Source of the DNA: a virus
Virus record (IMG/VR): IMGVR_UViG_3300036864_000019
Coordinates: 1 to 39,157 of that record
Reading direction: 5' to 3' (one strand)
Length of the DNA stretch: 39,157 nt
A program made the translations under genes and the position numbers. Below the pieces are notes generated by a model. That model saw only the letters and a program-made list of their open reading frames with translations, did not search any database and was not told the origin of the DNA. Shown here piece after piece: positions 8,236 through 15,959 of this stretch (positions are counted from its first letter, which is position 1; each line of letters starts with the position of its first letter).

Positions 8236-8293
8236 GATAGCCAGCGACCTTTTCTTCCGTACGCCAATACCTCCGACAAGAGAACTGGCTATC
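8236..8293 (-). other. Leader hairpin E4 upstream of the scaffold gene
   Basis: Bases 8236-8244 and 8285-8293 form a 9-bp perfect inverted repeat (GATAGCCAG / CTGGCTATC); flanking AAAG and CTTT could extend it with a bulge. It lies about 30 bases after the -10 of the promoter at 8326-8354 and therefore in the 5' leader of the head transcript. The order hairpin, palindrome, ribosome site, start codon is the same as at E1 and E2. Confidence 0.75.
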
Positions 8294-8325
8294 CTTTAAG
8301 AGATCTAAGAAAAACTTACAAAGAT

Positions 8326-8354
8326 ATTATAGCATAACTAAAGTATCTTGTCAA
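8326..8354 (-). promoter_or_regulatory. Sigma-70 promoter for the head genes
   Basis: On the minus strand: TTGACA (8354-8349), 17-base spacer, TATAAT (8331-8326). Both hexamers match the consensus. The predicted transcript starts around 8319 and runs into hairpin E4 and then scaffold and capsid. The -35 lies just inside the 3' end of the FmdB-like gene's downstream gap. Confidence 0.85.
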
Positions 8355-8360
8355 GCGTTT

Positions 8361-8732
8361 TTAGATTTTACTTACAACATCAGCACAAATTTTTTCTATA
8401 CGTTTAGCATTATTTTCTTTAGCTTCAACTTTCTTTTGCTCACGTACTTTCTGATATTGTTCCTTCATTCCAGGTTCATATCTTGCAATATGATTCTGTT
8501 TAAGATGATTCTCAAACTGACTCTGTGAAGTAAAGTAACCATAATCCGTTTGTACTCCAGACCACATAGAATCAGATTTGATTGCTGTTAATGAATAAAT
8601 TCTATCAGCTTTCAATTTACATTGCTTGCCATCTTCGATGTATAAACAACGAATCTTATCTATAGAATTTGTCTTCTGTGTGAATGTCTCCATCACACCG
8701 TGCTCTTCACATTCGTATTCATAAACTGGAAT
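8361..8732 (-). CDS. FmdB-like zinc-ribbon protein, apparent ATT start
   Basis: Read from ATT at 8732 the protein starts (M)PVYEYECEEHG and is 123 aa. That N-terminus matches the FmdB-type zinc ribbon (typical start MPxYEYEC), with Cys8/His11 and Cys29/Cys38 as likely metal ligands, followed by a basic C-terminal helix. The next possible starts (GTG at 8696, ATG at 8693) would remove the first half of the zinc site. An AAGGAG ribosome site at 8744-8749 lies 11 bases upstream of the ATT and far from the GTG, supporting ATT. The frame is closed upstream by TAG. The role is unknown; phage FmdB-like proteins are usually regulatory or of unknown function. Confidence 0.65.
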   Translation of the reverse strand: MPVYEYECEEHGVMETFTQKTNSIDKIRCLYIEDGKQCKLKADRIYSLTAIKSDSMWSGVQTDYGYFTSQSQFENHLKQNHIARYEPGMKEQYQKVREQKKVEAKENNAKRIEKICADVVSKI

Positions 8733-8750
8733 ATAGTTACCTACTCCTTT

Positions 8751-9641
8751 CTAATGCCAACTGCCCATGCTGAGCTTGCTACTGCCGGCCGAAAAACTAT
8801 ACGGCGCGCCACAAGAGCCATTGGCTAAGCTGAAGACAAGCTTCATGTCATCCGTCCCCGCGTCAGAGGGGACTCGGAAATTGATCTGCTGTATCCCCTC
8901 ATAGCCGCTATTGAAATACTGGCTTCCGTAGATATCCCCTCCTGCAATACCGGTTCCACTCGAATATGGCGGCAGATATTTGAAAACGCTTGGAGGGGGA
9001 TTGCACACGAAATAGTCAACTGCGGCGAGCGCTCCGGTTACGTACGGAACGAAATAGTTTCTGTCATCATTGAAAGAAACCCCATCATCAGTTGAGATAG
9101 GACTCGAACTCGTTCCGTCGTGGAATTTGATGTAGTTGCCGAATTTGTCATAAAGCAATCCCATGATCACGCCGTTATTGGGATTTACTTTCGGCACCGG
9201 AATGATAAGAGAGGCATTTCGCGTGACCGACTTATACGTAGTCCAGGTTCCGCTTACCAATTTCTGCACTTTAATCGTGATGCTGACTGGCGAGGTTCCG
9301 CCACCGCCGGTGGAAAACGCATTCGGATTGGCAAACCCAGTGTTTATATTGTCCGTGCTGTACAGGACGATATTGATTTGACTATTATTGATAAAAAGAA
9401 TCTTATTGTGATTCGTAGTGTCATTTCCTGAGAAATCAGTAATGACACGATGATTCAAAGCTTCCCAGGCTGAACCGGAATAGGAAGAACTGCCAACATC
9501 GAATGAACCATATAAAGCAATGTTTGTTCCATATGCGTAATCTTGATCAAGATTAGTTAATGCATTAGCAATACCAAGACCTTGACTAAAACCAGCAATC
9601 GGAAGCAAAAGAAACAAAAGTGTAAACAAAATCTTTTTCAT
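8751..9641 (-). CDS. Exported protein of foreign base composition
   Basis: This 296-aa protein starts at ATG 9641 behind AAAGGAG. It begins with a clear signal peptide (MKKILFTLLFLLLPIAGFSQ). The mature part is Ser/Gly/Asn-rich and beta-like, ending with QINFRVPSDAGTDDMKLVF and a Cys pair. It faintly recalls C-terminal beta domains of secreted proteins in soil bacteria, but I cannot place it. The composition is odd: sampled lines count 33/60 GC (8821-8880) and 32/60 (9301-9360), against 19/60 for 8401-8460 in the next gene. The first 50 codons look phage-like and the change comes near 9490. It interrupts the structural genes and looks like an acquired accessory (moron) gene fused to a phage-like signal peptide. 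Confidence 0.7.
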   Translation of the reverse strand: MKKILFTLLFLLLPIAGFSQGLGIANALTNLDQDYAYGTNIALYGSFDVGSSSYSGSAWEALNHRVITDFSGNDTTNHNKILFINNSQINIVLYSTDNINTGFANPNAFSTGGGGTSPVSITIKVQKLVSGTWTTYKSVTRNASLIIPVPKVNPNNGVIMGLLYDKFGNYIKFHDGTSSSPISTDDGVSFNDDRNYFVPYVTGALAAVDYFVCNPPPSVFKYLPPYSSGTGIAGGDIYGSQYFNSGYEGIQQINFRVPSDAGTDDMKLVFSLANGSCGAPYSFSAGSSKLSMGSWH

Positions 9642-9651
9642 AAACTCTCCT

Positions 9652-9852
9652 TTAATACTTGTAGAAAGTAGGCGCTCGATACAGTTTAGGTCTATCACTT
9701 TCGACCTGAGCTGTTCCAGCACGGTTCGATGAATCGAATTGCTTTCGCTCGACAACTTTAGGACGAAACGTATTCGTATTGTAGTCATAGTCGTGATTAA
9801 CAGCTAGTTGGTTTCCAACAATAAGAAACCATAGAATTGCATCATACCACAT
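9652..9852 (-). CDS. Small membrane-associated hypothetical protein
   Basis: This 66-aa protein has a hydrophobic N-terminus (MWYDAILWFLIVGNQLAV) followed by a polar tail rich in Tyr, Asn and Arg. GGAG lies at good distance before the ATG at 9852, with the palindrome at 9869-9883 upstream. It ends ten bases before the exported-protein gene. No family was recognised; accessory membrane function is possible. Confidence 0.55.
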   Translation of the reverse strand: MWYDAILWFLIVGNQLAVNHDYDYNTNTFRPKVVERKQFDSSNRAGTAQVESDRPKLYRAPTFYKY

Positions 9853-9878
9853 AATATTTGCTCCAATATTTAAATTAT

Positions 9879-10289
9879 TTAAAACTTCTTTCCCCCGTGT
9901 TTGTATCCACGAGTTCTATTAAATTCAAGTTTAGCTTTAATAGCTGAACCTAACAGTAATCCATTACCAGCACAAAAATCCATAACACGAATTACAGTAT
10001 CAGCCATTTCTTCTTCAAGATTTGTGTATTCTGGAATATGTTCTGAAGCACCAATTCTTTTTCTAATTCCCTCTCCTGCTTCACAGACTTCAGTAATCAT
10101 CAGAAATAAACGTTTAATCTTTTCCAAATCTTCTAACTCTTCTTCTGCTTCTGTTCCAGCTTCCACACAAATTCCAGATTTCCAGAATCCACGTTCACAG
10201 TTTTCATCATACACTATTGCAGATAAAAAGTCAATAGATTGGAATATTGCTTCAAAATCAAATTCAAATGCTTGTTTAGTTTGCTCCAT
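9879..10289 (-). CDS. MazG-like nucleotide pyrophosphohydrolase
   Basis: This 136-aa protein carries MazG-type metal-binding motifs: E67-x-x-E70 (ITEVCEAGEG) and the EExxxD stretch around residues 93-97 with a further D104 (EEEMADTVIRVMD). The end, FNRTRGYKHGGKKF, is common in this superfamily. Such enzymes hydrolyse (d)NTPs, or (p)ppGpp in some phages, to the monophosphate and pyrophosphate. The SD is AGGA. It lies between portal and accessory genes in the late arm rather than with the replication genes, which is unusual. The family assignment is firm; the substrate is unknown. Confidence 0.8.
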   Translation of the reverse strand: MEQTKQAFEFDFEAIFQSIDFLSAIVYDENCERGFWKSGICVEAGTEAEEELEDLEKIKRLFLMITEVCEAGEGIRKRIGASEHIPEYTNLEEEMADTVIRVMDFCAGNGLLLGSAIKAKLEFNRTRGYKHGGKKF

Positions 10290-10301
10290 AAACTATCCTG
10301 T

Positions 10302-12224
10302 TTATAAATTATTTGCGTTAGTAATTGTTGCTCCACCAACTTGAGCTTGTAAATCCTGAGCACTCATAGGTTGACCTGGAGTATTAGCTTCAGGGTTTAA
10401 AGACTCAGTTGGTGCAGCACTTGACGGATTTAAATTATTTGAAGTTTGAGTTACAGGTGTTTCTTGTAAAGGTGCTGTTGGTGTCAACATTGGCCTAAAG
10501 AATCTACCTAAATCTTTCTCTCCAAATGAATCTAAAACCCACTTAAACATTTCATTTAAATCAATCTGCAATAAACCTTGTTGAATCAAGGGCATTGCTT
10601 GAATTGATTGTTGAAACAACTGTACTCTTTGCTGACGTTCAACTTGAGGATCAATCTTAGGTGCAGATACAGTTGACATTGTAACATCAATCTCTTCTTT
10701 GATGTCATCTGGTGTATACTTAACCCAATATTCTCCCTGTTCTCCTACAATCTTGACTACTTTATCTGTGATGTAGTTAGCACTAATATGTGCAAGCACT
10801 TGTTTTCCAACATTAAGTATAAATCTATCGACATTATCGATTACTGTTTCGAGCTTAAGTCTGAAAACATTAGCTCTAGTGCTAACTTCACCACTAGTTG
10901 TACGTGATGGTAAAGCACCTCCACGCAATAAAGCATCCTGTCCTGTTAGTTCTTGAATGTCAGCTTTGATTACTTCTTCTGTCCTCCAAGTATCCATCGT
11001 AAGATTTGCATCTTCAATGGGTTTGATCAAGCCTATTTGCTTGACCATAATCACAGTACCGTCTTCACCATCAGTCAACTTGTCTAACTCATCTTCATCA
11101 GCAGCGTTAATCTGTGCTTCATACTTCCTATTGAATCTACGTCTGTGTTCAAAGATCGATGTACGTACTCTGTTAAGTTCATACTGTTGATCTTTCACAG
11201 CATACGGTAATCCAACACCATAAGGTTCATTAGGAACATCAATGAATTGAACTATCTCGTATGGAAAACCTTTGAGATAATCGTATGGCCAATCTTTTTC
11301 AAGTAAAGGTTCATCACATCCTTCAGCAAAAATATAAACCTTACGAAACTTCTTATCCCAGATTTCATACAGAGTTACAATATTGCTCTCAGCATAATCA
11401 AAAGCATCCAGAAAAGAAAGATTATCATAAGATTCACGATCCGTAGTGAACACAGAAGCAGTACGCTTCACTACGTTGAGTTCACCTTTCTTAATCTTGT
11501 TGAGAACACTTTTCTTATACCTCGGATTTGCTGTAACATCTTGCCAAGTATTCTCAAATATCTCACAACACCATTGAGCAGACTTTAAATTATTTGAAGT
11601 TGGATCAAAAAAGAAGAATAATGGGTTTAGTCTTTTGATGTAAGGTTCTTCTTTTGTGATGTAATCGTTGTAATTTATTGTACCATCTTTTCGATCATCT
11701 GGAATATCTGCATCAAGAACAAAACCAGTCTTGACAACTCCGTGTCCGATGATAACAGCATCCTGTACAGCAGCAGTGATTTCAACCAACATCTCCTTAG
11801 TTTCGAAAGTGTAGTTAAGAATCTCAGTCTGAAGCATTGCAGACACATTACCTTCTGGTCTACGTGCTTTACCTTGAAACTTAGGTCTACCATTGATGAG
11901 AAAAGGAACCATATTCCTACAAGCTGAACCTGTCAGATTGACAGTGATTCGATCTTGTGGATTAGATGAGTTCTCATCAATGAAGTATTTGTCTGTCCAA
12001 TGATCACCTTTGAAAATATCGTATGCTTTACGCCATTCGATATGTCCGTTCCAGTAACGTCTTTCTAACCAAAGAAGAGTTTGTGTAATTCGATTACGCC
12101 AAAATCTCCATCCTTGATCAGTCTTTCCAGCTTCGAGGATTGCTTGATCCAGTTTAACATTTGCGTTAACTGGAGAAACACCATAAGGAAGTGCAGGTTT
12201 TACGTTTAGATATTTGTTTGCCAT
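10302..12224 (-). CDS. Portal protein
   Basis: This 640-aa protein forms the dodecameric DNA gateway at the capsid vertex. It has the length and pattern of podovirus portals: an N-terminal wing, a long helical stem region (KDQQYELNRVRTSIFEHRRRF) and the crown region with SGEVSTRANVFRLKLETVIDN, followed by a Pro/Gln/Asn-rich tail. Two near-exact palindromes lie inside (10429-10443, 11584-11598), encoding SNNLN and SNNLK in apparent linkers, and a decayed copy at the stop encodes ANNL. The ATG at 12224 has no evident SD; a palindrome at 12236-12250 lies 11 bases upstream. It follows the large terminase gene. Confidence 0.85.
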   Translation of the reverse strand: MANKYLNVKPALPYGVSPVNANVKLDQAILEAGKTDQGWRFWRNRITQTLLWLERRYWNGHIEWRKAYDIFKGDHWTDKYFIDENSSNPQDRITVNLTGSACRNMVPFLINGRPKFQGKARRPEGNVSAMLQTEILNYTFETKEMLVEITAAVQDAVIIGHGVVKTGFVLDADIPDDRKDGTINYNDYITKEEPYIKRLNPLFFFFDPTSNNLKSAQWCCEIFENTWQDVTANPRYKKSVLNKIKKGELNVVKRTASVFTTDRESYDNLSFLDAFDYAESNIVTLYEIWDKKFRKVYIFAEGCDEPLLEKDWPYDYLKGFPYEIVQFIDVPNEPYGVGLPYAVKDQQYELNRVRTSIFEHRRRFNRKYEAQINAADEDELDKLTDGEDGTVIMVKQIGLIKPIEDANLTMDTWRTEEVIKADIQELTGQDALLRGGALPSRTTSGEVSTRANVFRLKLETVIDNVDRFILNVGKQVLAHISANYITDKVVKIVGEQGEYWVKYTPDDIKEEIDVTMSTVSAPKIDPQVERQQRVQLFQQSIQAMPLIQQGLLQIDLNEMFKWVLDSFGEKDLGRFFRPMLTPTAPLQETPVTQTSNNLNPSSAAPTESLNPEANTPGQPMSAQDLQAQVGGATITNANNL

Positions 12225-12251
12225 TTTGATTTACTTTTAAATAATTTAAAC

Positions 12252-14069
12252 TTATCTGTAACGTCCGCCCATAACACGTTCACGTTTTGCAATCTGTTTG
12301 ATGAGATAATCAGGTGAACCTTTTTGAGCTACAGATACTTCACTTCGTTTCTGGAGATGACTATTCTTTGCCATTTGTACAGCAATCATCAAAGCCATAA
12401 CTAAATCATCGTGTTTACCTGGAGCAGCAGCAATCTTTCCGTCTTTGCCTTTAACAAATGTTTTCAGTTGTTTGATAATCTGTGTTGAGTTAATGTGAAT
12501 ATGATTATTATCAATCAACGTTGATAAATCTGAAATCAAAATACCACGTGTTATTGCATTTGTAACCCAACCATATCTTACCACACCTACTGCTCGTTTG
12601 TCAAGAGGCGATGAGTAATAATATAAATTGGGATAAAAGTATTCGTTCTGTAACTTTTCAACTGCTGCATATCCACCTTTGTCGTTGACTTCGATACCGA
12701 CCAATGCTTTGTTGTACAACAAGCCAAGATAATTTGCGATACCTGCATACTCATCCGGGATGATGATGTCACTGAACGTCGCAACTTCCAAAAGTTGAGG
12801 TAGCCTAAGAACGACCAAGCTTGAATCATCCCCGTTCTGTATGCCTTGTGCACCATCCCCTCCAATGACATACGTCGCTCCAGGGATAGGAGATTCATAG
12901 ACGTGTAAATGTCCGTGCTTCGCTGCATAAAATTTCCTGTCAAGTTTCTTTTCTTCTTTGTCGTGTTGGTATCTAAATTTTCGTACATTTAAATTATTTA
13001 AACTTATTTGAGATTCCATTTCAGCAAGTCTCTGATATTTAAAAACTCCATCAGCAGAGCTTGTGAAAGCATCTTGCACCGTCGTAGGATATTCTTGCTT
13101 GAATTTATATCTGTCCCCGTTAAAGTCAGAATCGATGATTGTCCGTCTCCAGCTAAGTCTGCACATCGTTTCGTGCTCAATCCATAACTTAGATCGTGAT
13201 TCTTCAGGATACCATTTTTGCAATTCTGCTCTGATGGATTCAGATTCTTCAACTTCATCTCCGTATTTATGTTCTCTGTCTTCAGATAAATCGAAGTAAT
13301 TCTCAAAAGCCAATTCGTGACGATACTCGTCATCAGCAAGCCAAGAGATAAAGATTTTACGATAACCGTTGTCAGGATCATCCCACACATCTTTCGCATA
13401 ATTGTCACCTTTCGCTGTTGTCTCGATGATGATTACGGATTCTGGGAGTTTTGGGATTGCTGCGTTAAGTGCTCCCATCCTATCGGCGACATCGATTCCG
13501 AGTTCAGGCCAGATACCAAACTCTGTGAGCAAAGCGTACTGATACGTGTAACTTCGTCCAAGAGCTTTTGAGTCTGCTGTTGCGACATCGATGTGAGAAT
13601 CAAGTCCAATATCTCCTGACTTTTCAGCTGTCTCAAGCGAGTTTGCAAAATGTATTTCAGCACGATTCATTTTCCTCGTTGATGGCCTCAAGATGTTTCT
13701 GGTCTTGAGATGCATTGATTGAACTTTCTCTCCCATCGCAAATGCTGCACCTTCCTGGTGAGCCACCACTAACGCATTCTTGGTTGAACTTGTGGTTGTC
13801 AGCCAGTACAGCAAGCCAAGTACCCACGTTGTTGAACCTAGTTGCCTGGATTTCACTATGTACCATCGGAATAACTTCCCGCTGTTCCTGTCCTGGAGAA
13901 ACGTTTGCCATAAAATTCTCTGCATTCGATTGAAAACAAATGGAACAACATCACCCCTCTTGTCTTTGATTTTCAGATTCAGTTTTGCGTAGAGAGAATA
14001 ATTCTTACGAATCTTCTCGAAGTTCTCCGCAATGTCTGAATCTGTGATTTGTTCCAGTGTCTTCGCCAT
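12252..14069 (-). CDS. terL: Terminase large subunit
   Basis: This 605-aa ATP-driven packaging motor cuts DNA and pumps it through the portal. The Walker A-type segment is KSRQLGSTTW (about residues 73-82), the Walker B-like strand YALLTEF (178-184), followed by a coupling motif (IIIETTAKG). The C-terminal RNase H-like nuclease shows IGGDGAQG, GIEVNDKGG and HDDLVMA with acidic metal ligands. A palindrome at 12988-13002 encodes SLNNLN between the two domains. The ATG at 14069 has no SD; the leader is a run of palindromes beginning three bases upstream (14073-14124). Small terminase precedes it and portal follows. Confidence 0.9.
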   Translation of the reverse strand: MAKTLEQITDSDIAENFEKIRKNYSLYAKLNLKIKDKRGDVVPFVFNRMQRILWQTFLQDRNSGKLFRWYIVKSRQLGSTTWVLGLLYWLTTTSSTKNALVVAHQEGAAFAMGEKVQSMHLKTRNILRPSTRKMNRAEIHFANSLETAEKSGDIGLDSHIDVATADSKALGRSYTYQYALLTEFGIWPELGIDVADRMGALNAAIPKLPESVIIIETTAKGDNYAKDVWDDPDNGYRKIFISWLADDEYRHELAFENYFDLSEDREHKYGDEVEESESIRAELQKWYPEESRSKLWIEHETMCRLSWRRTIIDSDFNGDRYKFKQEYPTTVQDAFTSSADGVFKYQRLAEMESQISLNNLNVRKFRYQHDKEEKKLDRKFYAAKHGHLHVYESPIPGATYVIGGDGAQGIQNGDDSSLVVLRLPQLLEVATFSDIIIPDEYAGIANYLGLLYNKALVGIEVNDKGGYAAVEKLQNEYFYPNLYYYSSPLDKRAVGVVRYGWVTNAITRGILISDLSTLIDNNHIHINSTQIIKQLKTFVKGKDGKIAAAPGKHDDLVMALMIAVQMAKNSHLQKRSEVSVAQKGSPDYLIKQIAKRERVMGGRYR

Positions 14070-14072
14070 AGT

Positions 14073-14124
14073 TTTAAATTATTTAAATTATTTAAATTAT
14101 TCTGAAAAGTTTAAATAATTTAAA
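14073..14124. repeat. Palindrome cluster in front of terL
   Basis: Exact 15-mers lie at 14073-14087 and 14082-14096, sharing TTTAAA, then a partial copy at 14091-14105, then an exact copy at 14110-14124. Together they fill almost the whole gap between the small-terminase stop and the terL start. This is the densest array in the genome and could be a nucleation site for a binding protein, or a packaging-related site given its place between the terminase genes. Confidence 0.8.
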
Positions 14125-14154
14125 CTTTACGGTTTTGCTTTGCAAAATAAACTT

Positions 14155-14628
14155 TCATTCGCTATCGAGATCAATCACGATGTTTTGCTTTGCTTCACGA
14201 ATCACGTTCTCAACTGGAGTAACGTTCTTGGTTTCGTTCTGTTTCACCATTTGCTCTAAGTTCACGTTTACGTTTACGTCTCCTGATTTGTTTTTCAACG
14301 TTCCTGCTAACTCTCCAAGCATCTTGATCGCACTTAGTCTAACTTTCGGATCTTCATTCGCCATCATTCCGATCAATCGATTTGTTCCCTCACTGGAAAA
14401 AGCTACTGCTGCTTTCGCTCTTGTGAACTTGGTGAGCATTGTACCAAAGTTTGGATCAGTTGTCAAGGCTAATGCTGATTCCCAGGTTAAATCAAAATTC
14501 TCACAGATTTCATCAATCGTCGTGCATTCTCCGTTCACGATGGAAGAACACATCAGGATTTTGAGTTTGTTGTTCTTCAGCAGATTTGACTCCGCGGATT
14601 TGATTATTTGTAATTCCTGCTGATTCAT
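14155..14628 (-). CDS. terS: Terminase small subunit (putative)
   Basis: This 157-aa protein lies directly upstream of terL, the usual place for the DNA-recognition subunit. It has an N-terminal helical region with a possible helix-turn-helix (TIDEICENFDLTWESALALT), a long central helix (RLSAIKMLGELAGTLKNKS) suited to ring assembly, and an acidic C-terminal tail. I chose ATG 14628 because GGAGG lies seven bases upstream; the upstream TTG has none. The frame overlaps the end of the 92-aa membrane ORF. The assignment rests mainly on position and layout. Confidence 0.65.
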   Translation of the reverse strand: MNQQELQIIKSAESNLLKNNKLKILMCSSIVNGECTTIDEICENFDLTWESALALTTDPNFGTMLTKFTRAKAAVAFSSEGTNRLIGMMANEDPKVRLSAIKMLGELAGTLKNKSGDVNVNVNLEQMVKQNETKNVTPVENVIREAKQNIVIDLDSE

Positions 14629-14791
14629 AACAACCTCCGCCACTCTCTCCACCAAAGTCTAGAGAGTTTAAATTATTTAAACTCTCGTGAGTTTTCAATT
14701 CACCAACGTATCTCGTATTCACGTCCTGGAAAGAACTCTGCTGCAATCCAAGAAACAACCAAACAAGTAAAAGTAAAATTATAATTTCCAT
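14513..14791 (-). CDS. Small membrane protein overlapping terS
   Basis: This 92-aa ORF starts at ATG 14791 after GGAG at correct spacing and opens with a hydrophobic helix (MEIIILLLLVWLFLGL). The remainder is polar, with SLNNLNSL encoded by the palindrome at 14667-14681. Its last 116 bases overlap the start of terS in another frame, where the residues look less protein-like, so only the N-terminal part may matter. It is the first ORF after the promoter at 14852-14880. A holin-like role is conceivable but unsupported. Confidence 0.45.
   Translation of the reverse strand: MEIIILLLLVWLFLGLQQSSFQDVNTRYVGELKTHESLNNLNSLDFGGESGGGCYESAGITNNQIRGVKSAEEQQTQNPDVFFHRERRMHDD
14662..14686. repeat. Extended 25-bp palindrome
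   Basis: The 15-mer at 14667-14681 is flanked by GAGAG on the left and CTCTC on the right, making a perfect 12+1+12 palindrome. Other copies have shorter symmetric flanks such as AAAG/CTTT (14110, 16154). This extended copy lies within the small membrane ORF, close to terS. Confidence 0.8.
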
Positions 14792-14851
14792 CACGTTCTC
14801 CAAGTTTAAATTATTTAAATCCCAAATCAACATTTCTCTCACTGGAAAAAG

Positions 14852-14880
14852 AGTATAACACAACTCAAAACCTTTGTCAA
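14852..14880 (-). promoter_or_regulatory. Sigma-70 promoter of the late (minus) arm, proximal
   Basis: On the minus strand: TTGACA (14880-14875), 17-base spacer, TATACT (14857-14852). It lies about 60 bases upstream of the small membrane ORF and terS and should drive the terminase transcript. It is the second of two tandem leftward promoters. Confidence 0.8.
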
Positions 14881-14997
14881 GTGTTTTTAAATAAAATAAA
14901 AAATAATTATTTATTTAAATTATTTAAATTTGTAACAGTAATCAATTATGCAGATTCTCTGCTAATCACTAAATCAAAAGTATTTGTACTGGGAAGA

Positions 14998-15026
14998 AGT
15001 GTAACATAGTTTTAATTCTTTGTCAA
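14998..15026 (-). promoter_or_regulatory. Sigma-70 promoter of the late (minus) arm, distal
   Basis: On the minus strand: TTGACA (15026-15021), 17-base spacer, TACACT (15003-14998). The predicted leader can close CAGTA with TACTG around an inner GCAGA/TCTGC hairpin (near 14950). No gene lies between this promoter and the proximal one at 14852-14880. Confidence 0.75.
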
Positions 15027-15176
15027 TAGATATTTTATTTTATTTTAAATTATTTAAATCATTAACTCCGCGAGTTATGTTTCTTGATTTAAGTTTAAAT
15101 AATTTAAATTAAGAAATAATCTTTGTAGCTATTCTTATTTACGTTCACTCACTTACGTTCGTTCACTTGTTAGATT

Positions 15177-15223
15177 CTGGAGTATTACTCCTTCACTTCG
15201 TTCAGTCGTTATGAATACTCCAG
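15177..15223. other. Left border hairpin of the AT-rich hub
   Basis: Bases 15177-15186 and 15214-15223 are an inverted repeat (CTGGAGTATT / AATACTCCAG). The loop contains CTTCACTTCGTT at 15191-15202, the exact reverse complement of a word in the loop of the right border hairpin (15777-15788). Confidence 0.7.
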
Positions 15224-15758
15224 GTTTAAACAATCTACGCTACTTTGATTAAATATTTAAATTATTTAAAGTTGATATATAAATTTTATTCGTGTGATAT
15301 TTGTTTAGTGTATCGTGTGTATAAAATATATTTCGTGTGTGTTGTTTAATGATCAACTTAAATAGGGATAGGTGATGGTTAGTATCCCCCTCTTTGTTAC
15401 GTTACTTTTATGTTATTTGATTATGTTACTTTATATTACTCTATGTTATATAAGTATAACTTGTATAATGACAACAATTATTCAAATTATTTAAATATAA
15501 GTTATAGTAATAAATTATATCTATATTATTCTTTATACAGTATAATACTAAATAAGATATAGGGTTATAGGGTTATTACTATATACTAATCAATATAAAC
15601 AATATCTTATCTATTATAAACAATATACTTATATAAATAATAACAATATATAATATAATAACAATAATTATCTTTAACTCTTATATTGATTATAGATACA
15701 GTTATTATATTATATATTATATATACTATATACATAGAGCCATTAGAATCATATATTA

Positions 15759-15805
15759 GACTCCGCGAGTATGCGTAACGAAGTGAAGCAATACGATGCG
15801 GAGTC
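15759..15805. other. Right border hairpin of the AT-rich hub
   Basis: Bases 15759-15766 and 15798-15805 are an inverted repeat (GACTCCGC / GCGGAGTC). The loop contains AACGAAGTGAAG at 15777-15788, complementary to the left hairpin loop. Confidence 0.7.
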
Positions 15806-15886
15806 AATAATCTATTTAAATAATTTAAACATTAAACACACTTCTTCTCATCAGGAATATTTATTTCGTTCTAATAAAAATATCTC

Positions 15887-15915
15887 TTGACTTCTTTCCA
15901 GGAACAAGATACAAT
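15887..15915 (+). promoter_or_regulatory. Sigma-70 promoter, first rightward
   Basis: TTGACT (15887-15892), 17-base spacer, TACAAT (15910-15915). It lies about 45 bases before the 43-aa ORF at 15960 and opens the early (plus) arm. Confidence 0.75.
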
Positions 15916-15959
15916 ATCTTCAGTCAGAAAGTTAACTGTAACAAAACAAAGGATTTAAG

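Larger units (their letters stand above)
14929..15886. other. Divergent non-coding hub; candidate replication origin / control region
   Basis: I see no credible gene here. It holds exact palindromes at 15044, 15094, 15256 and 15815 and a one-mismatch copy at 15481; a distal leftward promoter; TTCACT repeats (15144-15196); repeated TATGTTA-like words (15395-15455); and a very AT-rich, TATA-rich stretch (15480-15750). It is bordered by two hairpins whose loops carry the same 12-mer in opposite orientation. The two transcription arms diverge from it. An origin or master regulatory region is inferred; no canonical DnaA-box cluster was seen. Confidence 0.6.

Noticed and set aside
8751-9641. Assembly contamination as the reason for the GC-rich segment
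   Set aside because: The frame is continuous with a phage-type ribosome site and signal peptide and a proper stop next to the following gene; kept as a real chimeric gene, though read coverage should be checked.
12587-12988. Long ORFs in other frames of terL, portal, polymerase and fibre genes
   Set aside because: They lie antisense or out of frame to genes with recognisable motifs, lack ribosome sites and have unnatural composition.
15607-15807. 66-codon ORF on the minus strand in the AT-rich hub
   Set aside because: Low-complexity Tyr/Ile run from TATA-rich DNA, no ribosome site, no neighbouring operon.
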